Origin: Herbiconiux gentiana
Lineage (GTDB): Bacteria > Actinomycetota > Actinomycetes > Actinomycetales > Microbacteriaceae
NCBI RefSeq assembly: GCF_024978135.1
Contig: NZ_JANTEZ010000004.1
Location: 372,001 to 436,000 of the forward strand
DNA: 64,000 nt
Reading direction: 5' to 3'
How positions within the stretch are numbered: position 1 is the first letter of the stretch; the number at the start of each line of letters is the position of its first letter. A program made the position numbers and the translations under genes. This document shows positions 43,529 through 51,670 of the stretch, piece by piece. The notes below the pieces were generated by a model that was not told the origin of the DNA, did not search any database, and saw only the letters and a program-made list of their open reading frames with translations.

Positions 43529-44983
43529 ATGTCATCAGCTGCAACCGCCAACATCGGAGTCGTCGGGATGGCGGTGATGGGCTCGAACCTCGCCCGCAAC
43601 CTCGCCAGCCGCGAGGGCAACACGGTGGCCGTCTACAACCGCTCCCCCGAGCGCACGCGCAAGCTCGTGGCCGAGCATCCGGAAGCCGGCTTCGTCGCCT
43701 CGGAGTCGATCGACGACTTCGTCGCCAGCCTGCAGAAGCCGCGCACCGCGATCATCATGGTGCAGGCCGGAGCCGGCACCGACGCCGTCATCTCCGAGCT
43801 GGCCCAGCGCTTCGAGCCCGGCGACATCATCGTCGACGGCGGCAACGCGAACTTCCACGACACCATCCGCCGCGAGAAGGACATCTCGGCCACCGGCATC
43901 CACTTCGTCGGCACCGGCATCTCGGGTGGCGAGGAGGGCGCGCTGAACGGCCCGTCGATCATGCCCGGCGGCACCGCCGAGGCCTACGAGACGCTCGGGC
44001 CGATCCTCGCGTCGATCGCCGCGGTCGCCGAGGGCGAGCCCTGCGTCACCCACATCGGCACCGACGGTGCCGGCCACTTCGTGAAGATGGTGCACAACGG
44101 CATCGAGTACGCCGACATGCAGCTGATCGCCGAGGCCTACGACCTGCTGCGCACCGTCACCGGGCGCGAGCCGGCCGAGATCGCCGAGGTCTTCGAGACC
44201 TGGAACTCGGGCGACCTCGAGTCGTACCTGATCGAGATCACGGCCGAGGTGCTGCGTCAGGTCGACGCCGACACCGGAAAGCCGTTCGTCGACGTCGTGC
44301 TCGACCAGGCCGGCGCCAAGGGCACCGGCTCGTGGACCGTGCAGAACGCCCTCGACCTGGGCGTGCCCGTCGGCGGCATCGCCGAGGCCGTGTTCGCTCG
44401 CTCGGTGTCGTCGAAGCCGTCGCAGCGTGCGGCCGTGCAGGCGACGATCACCTCGCGACCCTCGGTCGTCGACGTGGACGTCGACTCCTTCGCCGACGAC
44501 ATCCGCGCCGCCCTCTACGCCTCGAAGGTCGTGGCGTACGCGCAGGGCTTCGACGAGATCATCGCGGGCGCGGCGCAGTACGGCTGGCAGATCGACAAGG
44601 GTGCGGTCGCGAAGATCTGGCGCGCGGGCTGCATCATCCGCGCGCAGTTCCTCAACCGCATCGTCGAGGCCTACGAGAACAACCCCGACATCGCGTCGTT
44701 GCTGGAGGACCCGTACTTCGCCAAGGCCGTCGCCGACGGCGAGGCCGCCTGGCGCCGCGTGGTGTCGACCGCCGCGCTCTCGGGTGTGCCGGTTCCGGGC
44801 TTCGGCTCGGCGCTGTCGTACTTCGACTCGCTCGCCTCGAAGCGCCTGCCCGCCGCCCTCGTGCAGGGCCAGCGCGACTTCTTCGGTGCGCACACCTACA
44901 AGCGTGTCGACAAGCCGGGCGTCTTCCACACCCTCTGGTCTGGCAACCGCACCGAGATCGAGACGGAGCCCTCGACCCACTAG
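43529..44983 (+). CDS. gnd: 6-phosphogluconate dehydrogenase, decarboxylating (NADP+)
   Basis: The 484-residue long-form enzyme has the Rossmann start NIGVVGMAVMGSNLARNLA with VYNRSPERT, then DGGNANFHDTIRREK, GTGISGGEEGALNGPSIMPG, the catalytic Lys in GHFVKMVHNGIEYADMQLI, GTGSWTVQNALDLGVP and the C-terminal RDFFGAHTYKR. It converts 6-phosphogluconate to ribulose 5-phosphate, CO2 and NADPH in the pentose phosphate pathway. It converges on smc with only six bases between stops. Complete and ordinary. Confidence 0.97.
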   Translation: MSSAATANIGVVGMAVMGSNLARNLASREGNTVAVYNRSPERTRKLVAEHPEAGFVASESIDDFVASLQKPRTAIIMVQAGAGTDAVISELAQRFEPGDIIVDGGNANFHDTIRREKDISATGIHFVGTGISGGEEGALNGPSIMPGGTAEAYETLGPILASIAAVAEGEPCVTHIGTDGAGHFVKMVHNGIEYADMQLIAEAYDLLRTVTGREPAEIAEVFETWNSGDLESYLIEITAEVLRQVDADTGKPFVDVVLDQAGAKGTGSWTVQNALDLGVPVGGIAEAVFARSVSSKPSQRAAVQATITSRPSVVDVDVDSFADDIRAALYASKVVAYAQGFDEIIAGAAQYGWQIDKGAVAKIWRAGCIIRAQFLNRIVEAYENNPDIASLLEDPYFAKAVADGEAAWRRVVSTAALSGVPVPGFGSALSYFDSLASKRLPAALVQGQRDFFGAHTYKRVDKPGVFHTLWSGNRTEIETEPSTH

Positions 44984-44989
44984 TCCCGG

Positions 44990-47900
44990 TCAGGTGGTGG
45001 ACCGGCCGACTCGCTGGCCCACCACCGCCGAGACGCCGTCCTGGCGCATGGAGACGCCGTAGAGGGCGTCGGCGATCTCCATCGTGCGCTTCTGGTGCGT
45101 GATGACGATGAGCTGGCTGGTCTCGCGGAGGTCCTCGAAGATGGTCAACAGCCGACCGAGGTTGGCGTCGTCGAGCGCCGCCTCCACCTCGTCCATGATG
45201 TAGAAAGGGCTCGGCCGGGCCTTGAAGATCGCGATCAGCAGTGCCACGGCCGCGAGCGACCGCTCCCCGCCCGAGAGCAGCGACAGCCGCTCGATCTTCT
45301 TGCCCGCCGGCTTCACGCTCACCTCGATGCCGGTGGTCAGCAGGTTCGCCGGGTCGGTCAGCGAGATCGACCCGGTGCCACCCGGGAAGAGCACGGGGAA
45401 GACCTTCGTGAAGGCCTCCCGGGTGTCCTCGAAGGCGCTCTCGAAGATGATCTGCATGCGGTCGTCGATCTCTTCGATGATCGTCAGCAGGTCCTTGCGC
45501 GTGTTGGTCAGGTCGGTCAGCTGCTCGGTGAGGAACTTGTGGCGCTGCTCCAGAGCGGCGAACTCCTCGAGGGCCAGCGGGTTCACGCGGCCGAGCTCGG
45601 CGAGCTTGCGCTCGGCCTTCGCGAGCCGCTGCTGCTGCTCGGCGCGCACGAAGGGGCGGCCCTGCGGCTCCTCGTCGGTGGGGGTGGCGGATGCTCGGGC
45701 GCCCGCATCGGCGTCGGAGCGCGCGTCGGCGCCGGCCTCCGCGTCGCGATCCTCGCCCGCGTCGGCGTCCTCGTCCGCGTCGGCGTCCTCGTCCGCGTCG
45801 GCAGCCTCGTCCGCGTCGGCAGCCTCGTCCGCACCGGCCGTCGCGACCGCGACCGCGACCTCGTCCGGCACCAGCTGCGTCGGCCCGTACTCCGCCACCA
45901 GCACGTCCTCGACGAGCCCGAGCTCCGACCCCGCCCGCTCCAGCAGGCTCGACAGGTGCAGCTTCTTCTCGTAGATCTGCAGCTCGAGCCCGTGCATATT
46001 CTCGGTGATCGCCTGCAGCCGCTCGCGCAGCGCCGCCTCGTCGCGACGCAGTGCCGACAGCTCCTCGTTCTGCTCGGCTCGCTCGGCCTCGCGGCGGGCC
46101 AGCAGCACCGCCGCCTCGGTCACCGAGCGGTCGACCGACGACAGCACCGCGGGCAGCGCCTCGGCCACCGCCGAGGCCGCCGCGATCTGCCGCCGCCGGA
46201 TCACCGCCCGCCGCGCCGCCGCCTCGGCCGCCGCCCGGTCGGCCTCGAGCTGGCGCTCGAGCGCCGCCGTGCGCGCCTGCTCGGCCCGCACCCGCTCCCG
46301 CGCCGTCTCGACGCCGAGCCGCGTCTCGACCTCGCGGTCGCGCGCGGCCTCGAGCTCCACGAGCAGCCCGTCCCGCGAACTGACGTCGAGCACCGGCCGC
46401 GGACGCTCCCGCGCCACCTCGAGCTCCCGGCGGGCGCGCTCGGCCCCCTGCTCGGCCTGGCCGACGGAGTCCTGGGCGATCGCGAGACTCTTCCGCAGCC
46501 GCTCCAGCTCCGCCCCGCTCGCCTCGAGCTGCGCGCGCAGCCGCCCGAGCCGCTCGGTGCGCGACGCCAGCTTCGAGTCGTGCTCACGCAGCGCCGCGAG
46601 GGCCGCCTGCGACTGCTCCTTGGCGACCTGCACGATGCCGCGCTGCTCGGCGAGCGCGAAGCGGGCCCGCTCGATCACCGACGCCTCCTCCTCGAGCAGC
46701 ACCGCCGCCGAATCGCGCTCGGCCACCAGCTCGATGCGTGAGCGGGTGGCCCCCGACCCGCCGCGCAGCACGTACCGGGTCAGCACCTCCCCCTGCCTGG
46801 TCACGAGGGTGAGACCGGCGGATGCGGCACCGTCCGCCTCGACCGCCGCCCACGCCCGGCGCGCGGCGTCGAGGTCGTCGGCGATCGCGGTCGCGCCGAG
46901 CACGCCGAGCACGCCGGCCGGGCCGGTCACGACGCGGGCGGCGGGTGTGATGCCGTCGGCCGACGTGAGAGCGGAGGGCAGAGCATCCTGAGCCCCGGAG
47001 GGCGCATCGGCCACGACGAGCTCGACCCGCCCCATGTCGCCCGCGGCTGCGGCCTGCGCCGCAGCGACGGCGGAGTCGACGTCGGCGGCCAGCACCGCGT
47101 CGGCGAGCGAGCCGAGCGCCGCGGCGACGGCCGCCTCGAAGCCCGGGGTGACCTTCACGTGCTCGGCCACGAGCCCCCGGATGCCGTCGAGCCGCGCGGC
47201 CACGAGCTCGGCCGAGCCGTCCTTCTGGTCGAGGGCCATGGTGAGGGCGCTGGTACGCGCGGCCAGGGCGTCGCGCTCGCGCTCGTGGGTGTGCAGCTCG
47301 TCGCGCAGCCGCTCGATCTCGGCCTCGGCCTCGAACACGGCCGACTGGGCGAACTCGTAGCCCTCGTCGAGGTCGGTCTCGTCGACCTGCACCTCGACGG
47401 CCTCGGCCTCGGCGCGCGCGAACTCGGCCTCGGCGGCGTCGCGCCGGGCGGCCGCGGCGTCGAGCGCGTTCTGCTGCCGGAGCACCTCACCGCGCACGGC
47501 GGCGAGCCGGGAGTTGGCCGACTCGAGCTGCCCCGTGAGCTTCGACAGCTCGAGGTCGTGCTTCGAGACGAGCGAGCTCTGGTACGCGATCTGCTCGTCG
47601 AGGGCGTCGAGCGAGCCGCGGGCGGCGAGGGTGGCGCGCTTGGCGGCGTCCCACGCGTCCTGCGCGCCGGCGACCTCGCCGTGCAGGCGCACCACCTCGT
47701 CGCGCGAGTCGGCGACCATCGACGGGGTGACGCTCGGCCCCGCATCCGGAACCGCGTCTTCGCCACCGAGCAGGGCGAGCCGCTGGCTGGCGAGGTTGTG
47801 CAGGTTGCGCAGCCGCTCCTGCACCGATTCGAGACCGAACGCGGTGCGCCGCGCGAGGTCGACGGCGTCGCCCACCTGGGCCTGCTCGATGCGGGCCACC

Positions 47901-48703
47901 CGCAGCTGGTTCTGCTCGAGGCGCTCCTGCAGCACGATGCGCTCGGTGTGCCGCTCGCTCTCGCTGCGGGCCGCGGCGTCGAGGGCGGTGCGGAGCGTCA
48001 CCACCTCGTCGGCCAGCAGCCGGGCCTTGGCGTCGCGCACGATCGCCGCGATCGACTGCGCCTCCTTGGCGATCTCGGCCTGACGCCCGAGCGGCCTGAG
48101 CTGCCGCCGGATCTCGCCCGCCAGGTCGGACAGCCGCGTGAGGTTCGCCTGCATCGCCTCGAGCTTGCGCTGCGTCTTCTCCTTGCGACGGCGATGCTTC
48201 AGGATGCCCGCGGCCTCCTCGATGAACCCGCGACGCCCCTCGGGGGTGGCGTGCAGCACCGCGTCGAGCTGCCCCTGGCCCACGATGACGTGCATCTCGC
48301 GCCCGAGCCCGGAGTCGCTCAGCAGCTCCTGCACGTCGAGCAGCCGGCAGTTCTCGCCGTTGATCGCGTACTCGCTGCCGCCGTTGCGGAAGAGCGTGCG
48401 CCGGATCGTCACCTCGGAGTAGTCGATCGGCAGCGCCCCGTCGGCGTTGTCGATCGTGAGCGTCACCTCGGCGCGGCCGAGCGGGCCCTTGGTGCTCGTG
48501 CCGGCGAAGATGACGTCCTCCATCTTGCCGCCGCGGAGGGTCTTGGCGCCCTGCTCCCCCATCACCCAGGCCAGGGCGTCGACCACGTTGCTCTTGCCCG
48601 AGCCGTTCGGCCCGACCACGGCGGTGACGCCGGTCTCGAAGGCGAAGGTGGTGGGGTTGGCGAAGCTCTTGAAGCCCTTCAGGGTCAAGCTCTTCAGGTG
48701 CAC
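44990..48703 (-). CDS. smc: Chromosome segregation protein SMC
   Basis: The 1237-residue protein has the N-terminal head with Walker A VVGPNGSGKSNVVDALAWVM, long Arg/Glu/Ala-rich coiled coils either side of a hinge at about residues 490-640, and the C-terminal head with signature LLSGGERSLAAVALL and Walker B PFYIMDEVEAALDDANL. SMC dimers with ScpAB compact and resolve chromosomes. About residues 955-1010 hold an acidic Asp/Ala/Glu repeat not expected in SMC, between the second coil and the C-terminal head. GTG start with GGAAGG upstream and TAGGGT as a probable -10. Confidence 0.96.
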   Translation of the reverse strand: MHLKSLTLKGFKSFANPTTFAFETGVTAVVGPNGSGKSNVVDALAWVMGEQGAKTLRGGKMEDVIFAGTSTKGPLGRAEVTLTIDNADGALPIDYSEVTIRRTLFRNGGSEYAINGENCRLLDVQELLSDSGLGREMHVIVGQGQLDAVLHATPEGRRGFIEEAAGILKHRRRKEKTQRKLEAMQANLTRLSDLAGEIRRQLRPLGRQAEIAKEAQSIAAIVRDAKARLLADEVVTLRTALDAAARSESERHTERIVLQERLEQNQLRVARIEQAQVGDAVDLARRTAFGLESVQERLRNLHNLASQRLALLGGEDAVPDAGPSVTPSMVADSRDEVVRLHGEVAGAQDAWDAAKRATLAARGSLDALDEQIAYQSSLVSKHDLELSKLTGQLESANSRLAAVRGEVLRQQNALDAAAARRDAAEAEFARAEAEAVEVQVDETDLDEGYEFAQSAVFEAEAEIERLRDELHTHERERDALAARTSALTMALDQKDGSAELVAARLDGIRGLVAEHVKVTPGFEAAVAAALGSLADAVLAADVDSAVAAAQAAAAGDMGRVELVVADAPSGAQDALPSALTSADGITPAARVVTGPAGVLGVLGATAIADDLDAARRAWAAVEADGAASAGLTLVTRQGEVLTRYVLRGGSGATRSRIELVAERDSAAVLLEEEASVIERARFALAEQRGIVQVAKEQSQAALAALREHDSKLASRTERLGRLRAQLEASGAELERLRKSLAIAQDSVGQAEQGAERARRELEVARERPRPVLDVSSRDGLLVELEAARDREVETRLGVETARERVRAEQARTAALERQLEADRAAAEAAARRAVIRRRQIAAASAVAEALPAVLSSVDRSVTEAAVLLARREAERAEQNEELSALRRDEAALRERLQAITENMHGLELQIYEKKLHLSSLLERAGSELGLVEDVLVAEYGPTQLVPDEVAVAVATAGADEAADADEAADADEDADADEDADAGEDRDAEAGADARSDADAGARASATPTDEEPQGRPFVRAEQQQRLAKAERKLAELGRVNPLALEEFAALEQRHKFLTEQLTDLTNTRKDLLTIIEEIDDRMQIIFESAFEDTREAFTKVFPVLFPGGTGSISLTDPANLLTTGIEVSVKPAGKKIERLSLLSGGERSLAAVALLIAIFKARPSPFYIMDEVEAALDDANLGRLLTIFEDLRETSQLIVITHQKRTMEIADALYGVSMRQDGVSAVVGQRVGRSTT
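45747..45836. repeat. 18-bp tandem repeat within smc
   Basis: Five adjacent 18-base units (GCGTCCTCGTCCGCGTCG type) encode ADEDAD/ADEAAD on the minus strand. Units differ at few positions, suggesting recent slippage. Confidence 0.8.
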
Positions 48704-48753
48704 GCGCGGCCTTCCGTCGGTGGGTGCACCCTACGGTAGCGGCTGGGGGCGCT

Positions 48754-49167
48754 CTATCTGGCGCGCAGCACGCAGAACTCGTTGCCTTCGGGGTCGGCGA
48801 GCACGACCCAGCCGACGTCCTTCTGGCCGATGTCGACGCGGGTGGCGCCGAGGGCTTCTAGGCGCGCGACCTCGAGCTGCTGGGGGTCGGGGGCGTCTGC
48901 GCCTTCGGCCCCGTCGGCTTCTCCCGCCTCACCGTCGGCGGTCGGCACGAAATCGAGGTGCAGCCGGTTCTTCACCGTCTTCCTCTCGGGAACCGTGAGG
49001 AACAGCAGGCTCGGATGCGTGTCGCCATCGGGCGCGATCTCGTACTCGGCCCCCTCACCCTCCCCGCCCTGATAGGTCAGCTGCCAGCCGAGAGCCTCCC
49101 GCCACCACTCGGCCAGGGCCTTCGGGTTCTCGGAGTCGACGACGACCTGCTCGAAACGGAGTGCCAT
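48754..49167 (-). CDS. VOC-superfamily (glyoxalase-like) protein
   Basis: The 137-residue protein has the glyoxalase/bleomycin-resistance pattern: FEQVVVDSENPKALAEWWRE, LLFLTVPERKTVKNRLHLDF, VARLEALGATRVDIG, WVVLADPEGNEFCVL. The middle has an Asp/Gly/Ala-rich insertion. The ATG at 49167 follows TAGCCT with seven bases between. Function is unknown; this subgroup (Glyoxalase_6-like) has no firm substrate. Confidence 0.82.
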   Translation of the reverse strand: MALRFEQVVVDSENPKALAEWWREALGWQLTYQGGEGEGAEYEIAPDGDTHPSLLFLTVPERKTVKNRLHLDFVPTADGEAGEADGAEGADAPDPQQLEVARLEALGATRVDIGQKDVGWVVLADPEGNEFCVLRAR

Positions 49168-49180
49168 GGCGAAAAGGCTA
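49168..49180 (-). promoter_or_regulatory. Leaderless promoter -10 box of the VOC gene, using the GNAT stop codon
   Basis: TAGCCT (49180-49175 on the minus strand), seven bases, then ATG. The TAG is also the stop codon of the upstream GNAT gene. Confidence 0.5.
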
Positions 49181-49726
49181 CGCCGACGCTGGAACCTCCG
49201 CATCGGGGCGGGGGTGGAGACGCTTCCTCATGCAGATCACGAGCGGCTCGTCCTTCCAGTAGCCGTAGCAGTCCGTGCGCTCCCACCCCTCGCTCGTGTA
49301 GAGGGCCACCGCCTCGGGCTGCATCTGCCCGACTTCCAGCTTCAGGATGTGCGTGCCGCGCTCCCGGGCGAGCTCCTCCATCGCGGCCAGCAGCCGACGC
49401 GCCACTCCCTGGCCGCGGGCGGTCTCGCGCACGTAGACGCGCTTGATCTCGCTCTCGCGCCACTCGTCGGTGCCGGCCTCGGTGGCGCCCGTCTCGCCCA
49501 GGGGGCTGAGGGCGATGCAGCCGAGCGGCACGGGACCGTGGGCCGTCGCCCCGGCGTCGGCGCGAGCATCCGTCGCCCGCCGCTCGGCCACGACCGCGGG
49601 CAGGCCGCCGTGCACCGCGGGGCCCGGGTCATCGCTGGAGTAGCGGCGCATGACGTCGGCCACCTGCTCCCGCTCGAGCTCGCGGAAGGCGGGGTCGTCG
49701 GTGGTCGTGGTACGGAGCGTGATCAC
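49178..49726 (-). CDS. GNAT family N-acetyltransferase
   Basis: The GTG at 49726 gives 182 residues, but the start is uncertain because no good ribosome site or -10 box is visible. The core is IKRVYVRETARGQGVARRLL (acetyl-CoA pyrophosphate-binding RxxGxA motif), then AMEELARERGTHILKLEVG and ALYTSEGWERTDCYGYW. It would transfer an acetyl group from acetyl-CoA to an unknown amine. It lies 10 bases upstream of the VOC gene and is divergent from the moeZ-like gene. Confidence 0.83.
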   Translation of the reverse strand: MITLRTTTTDDPAFRELEREQVADVMRRYSSDDPGPAVHGGLPAVVAERRATDARADAGATAHGPVPLGCIALSPLGETGATEAGTDEWRESEIKRVYVRETARGQGVARRLLAAMEELARERGTHILKLEVGQMQPEAVALYTSEGWERTDCYGYWKDEPLVICMRKRLHPRPDAEVPASA

Positions 49727-49784
49727 CTCCCGATCCTCACACGTCCCGGGCCCCAGGCGACGGCCGAGCATCCGGAATCGACCG

Positions 49785-49796
49785 TAGGCTGGAGCC
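49785..49796 (+). promoter_or_regulatory. Leaderless promoter -10 box of the moeZ-like gene
   Basis: TAGGCT at 49785-49790, six bases GGAGCC, then ATG at 49797. Confidence 0.65.
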
Positions 49797-51038
49797 ATGC
49801 CGCTGCCCGCCCTCGTCTCACCCGGCCCCGAACTCACCCGCGCCGAGCTGCTGCGGTACTCGCGGCAGATCTCGCTGCCGCACGTGGGCATCGACGGGCA
49901 GCGTCGGCTGAAGGATGCCCGGGTGCTCGTGCTCGGCGCCGGCGGCCTCGGCTCGCCCGTGCTGCAGTACCTCGCCGCCGCGGGCGTCGGCACGATCGGC
50001 ATCGCCGACCACGACACGGTCGAGGTGTCGAACCTGCAGCGCCAGACCATCCACCCGGATGCCCGCGTCGGCGACCGCAAGGTCGCGTCAGCCGCGGCGG
50101 CGGTGCGCGCCCAGAACCCGCTGATCGAGGTGATCGAGCACGACGCCGAGGTCACGCCCGCGACCGTGCTCGAGCTGGTGTCGGAGTACGACGTCGTGGT
50201 CGACGGCACCGACAACTTCGAGGTGCAGTACGTCGTCGACGCGGCGTGCGCGCTGGTGGGCAAGCCGCTCGTCTGGGGGTCGGTGCTGCGTTTCGACGGA
50301 CAGGTGACGGTGTTCTGGGCCACCGCCGGCGAGGGCCTCGACCGCACCCTCGACGACCTCTACCCCGAGCAGCCCGACGCCGACGCCGGCGAGACCTGCT
50401 CGGTCGCCGGGGTGCTCGGCCCCGTCTGCGCGGCGATCGGCGCCGTGATGGCGACCGAGACGCTGAAGCTGCTCGGCGGCTACGGCGAACCGCTGCTCGG
50501 CCGACTGCTCGTGCACGACGCCCTCGACGCCTCCTGGCGCGAGGTGCCGTTCGGCAAGGCCGCGAACCGCGACACCCCGGGCTCCCGGCGCACGCGCGGC
50601 GCGGCGAACATCGGCGAGCCGTACAGCTACACCAAGCAGGGCGCCGCAGCCGCGGGGCCCGCCACCGCCCTCTTCGAAAGGCAGTCCACCGTGACCTCCC
50701 CCACCCCCTCCGTCACCGCCCCCGAGCTCAAGTCGCTGCTGGAGGCGCGCGAGCGCGGGGAGGCCGACTTCGTGCTCGTCGACGTGCGGGAGATGCACGA
50801 GAACCAGCTCGTCGCCATCGAAGGGTCGGAGCTCGTGCCGCTGGGGCAGATCCTGAGCGATCAGGCGCGGGAGATCCTGCCGCCGCAGGAGAAGGTCATC
50901 GTGCACTGCCACCACGACGCGCGGTCGCAGCAGGCCGCGGCGCTGCTGCGGGCGAACGGGTGGGAGGACGTCACGTTCGTGCAGGGCGGGATCGACGCGT
51001 GGTCGCGCGAGGTGGACCCGTCGGCTCCGCGGTACTGA
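49797..51038 (+). CDS. moeZ: MoeB/MoeZ-type adenylyltransferase-sulfurtransferase
   Basis: The 413-residue protein joins an E1-like domain to a rhodanese domain. The first has LLRYSRQISLPHVGIDGQ, the ATP loop VLGAGGLGSPVLQYLAAAGV, DGTDNFEVQYVVDAACA and the catalytic-Cys region ETCSVAGVLGPVCAAIGA. The rhodanese part (from about residue 305) has FVLVDVREMHENQLVAIEGS and the persulfide Cys in VHCHHDARSQQAA. It adenylates and sulfurates the C-terminal Gly-Gly of MoaD. Unlike MoeB relatives, neither zinc-binding CxxC pair is present. The last codons lie in the first unit of a tandem repeat. Confidence 0.87.
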   Translation: MPLPALVSPGPELTRAELLRYSRQISLPHVGIDGQRRLKDARVLVLGAGGLGSPVLQYLAAAGVGTIGIADHDTVEVSNLQRQTIHPDARVGDRKVASAAAAVRAQNPLIEVIEHDAEVTPATVLELVSEYDVVVDGTDNFEVQYVVDAACALVGKPLVWGSVLRFDGQVTVFWATAGEGLDRTLDDLYPEQPDADAGETCSVAGVLGPVCAAIGAVMATETLKLLGGYGEPLLGRLLVHDALDASWREVPFGKAANRDTPGSRRTRGAANIGEPYSYTKQGAAAAGPATALFERQSTVTSPTPSVTAPELKSLLEARERGEADFVLVDVREMHENQLVAIEGSELVPLGQILSDQAREILPPQEKVIVHCHHDARSQQAAALLRANGWEDVTFVQGGIDAWSREVDPSAPRY

Positions 51039-51280
51039 GCGGGGGCGCCCGGCGCGGCCCGGTAGAGCCGACGGCTCCGCGGTACTGAGCGGGGGCGGCC
51101 GGCGCGGCCCGGTCGAGCCGAGGGCCCCGCGGTACTGAGCGGGCCGGCCGACGCGGCCCGGTCGAACCGACGGCCCCGCGGCACTGAGCGGAGGCGGCCG
51201 GCGCGGCTGGGCCCACCCGACGGCTCCTCGGTGCTGCGCGGGCTGGCGTGAGGTCGATGCCTGGGCTCCGTGGTGCTGAC
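51013..51280. repeat. Decaying tandem array copied from the moeZ-like gene 3' end
   Basis: Units of about 50 bases carry GCGGTACTGAGCGGG-like cores at 51029, 51079, 51129, 51178 and 51228, with a weaker one near 51270. Each of the first four also carries the tail-codon context of the gene (...APRY or APRH, then stop). Copies become less similar with distance. From about 51281 to 51414, the rest of this 376-base convergent gap, I see nothing recognisable. Confidence 0.75.
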
Positions 51281-51414
51281 GGGCGGGCGCCGGATCGACA
51301 CCTGGGCATCCGCACCTGGGCTGAAAGCGGCCGAGCGGAATCGGCACGTGACCGACGCTTGCCTGCGCACGGTGGGCGGTTATGCCGGGGCCGCGGCGAG
51401 GCCGCCGGCGGGGA

Positions 51415-51669
51415 TCAGCCGCCGGCGAAGGGCGGGAGGACGTCGACGGTGTCGCCGTCGGTGAGCGCCGTGCGGCGGTCGGTGGTGGCGCGGCCGTTGT
51501 GGAGGTACGAGCAGCGGTCGAAGACCGCGGCGGCGGCACGCGCATCCTGAGCCCCGGCCGCGACGGCGTCGACGAGCTCGCCGATGGTCGTGGGAGCGGG
51601 ATCGAGCCGCTCCTCGGACCGCCCGACCGCCGCCTTGGCCGCGGCGAAGTACCTCACCTGGATGCTCAT
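51415..51669 (-). CDS. moaD: Molybdopterin synthase small subunit MoaD
   Basis: The 84-residue ubiquitin-fold protein starts SIQVRYFAAAKAAVGRSEE and ends DGDTVDVLPPFAGG. The terminal Gly-Gly is converted to a thiocarboxylate that supplies sulfur to molybdopterin. The ATG is one base after the moaA stop, so the two are coupled. The partner MoaE is encoded on the other strand at 55.5 kb. Confidence 0.93.
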   Translation of the reverse strand: MSIQVRYFAAAKAAVGRSEERLDPAPTTIGELVDAVAAGAQDARAAAAVFDRCSYLHNGRATTDRRTALTDGDTVDVLPPFAGG

Positions 51670-51670
51670 C

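Noticed and set aside
51281-51414. A small gene in the moeZ-moaD gap
   Set aside because: Open frames here are short, Arg/Gly/Pro-rich, lack a ribosome site and continue the repeat-derived composition.
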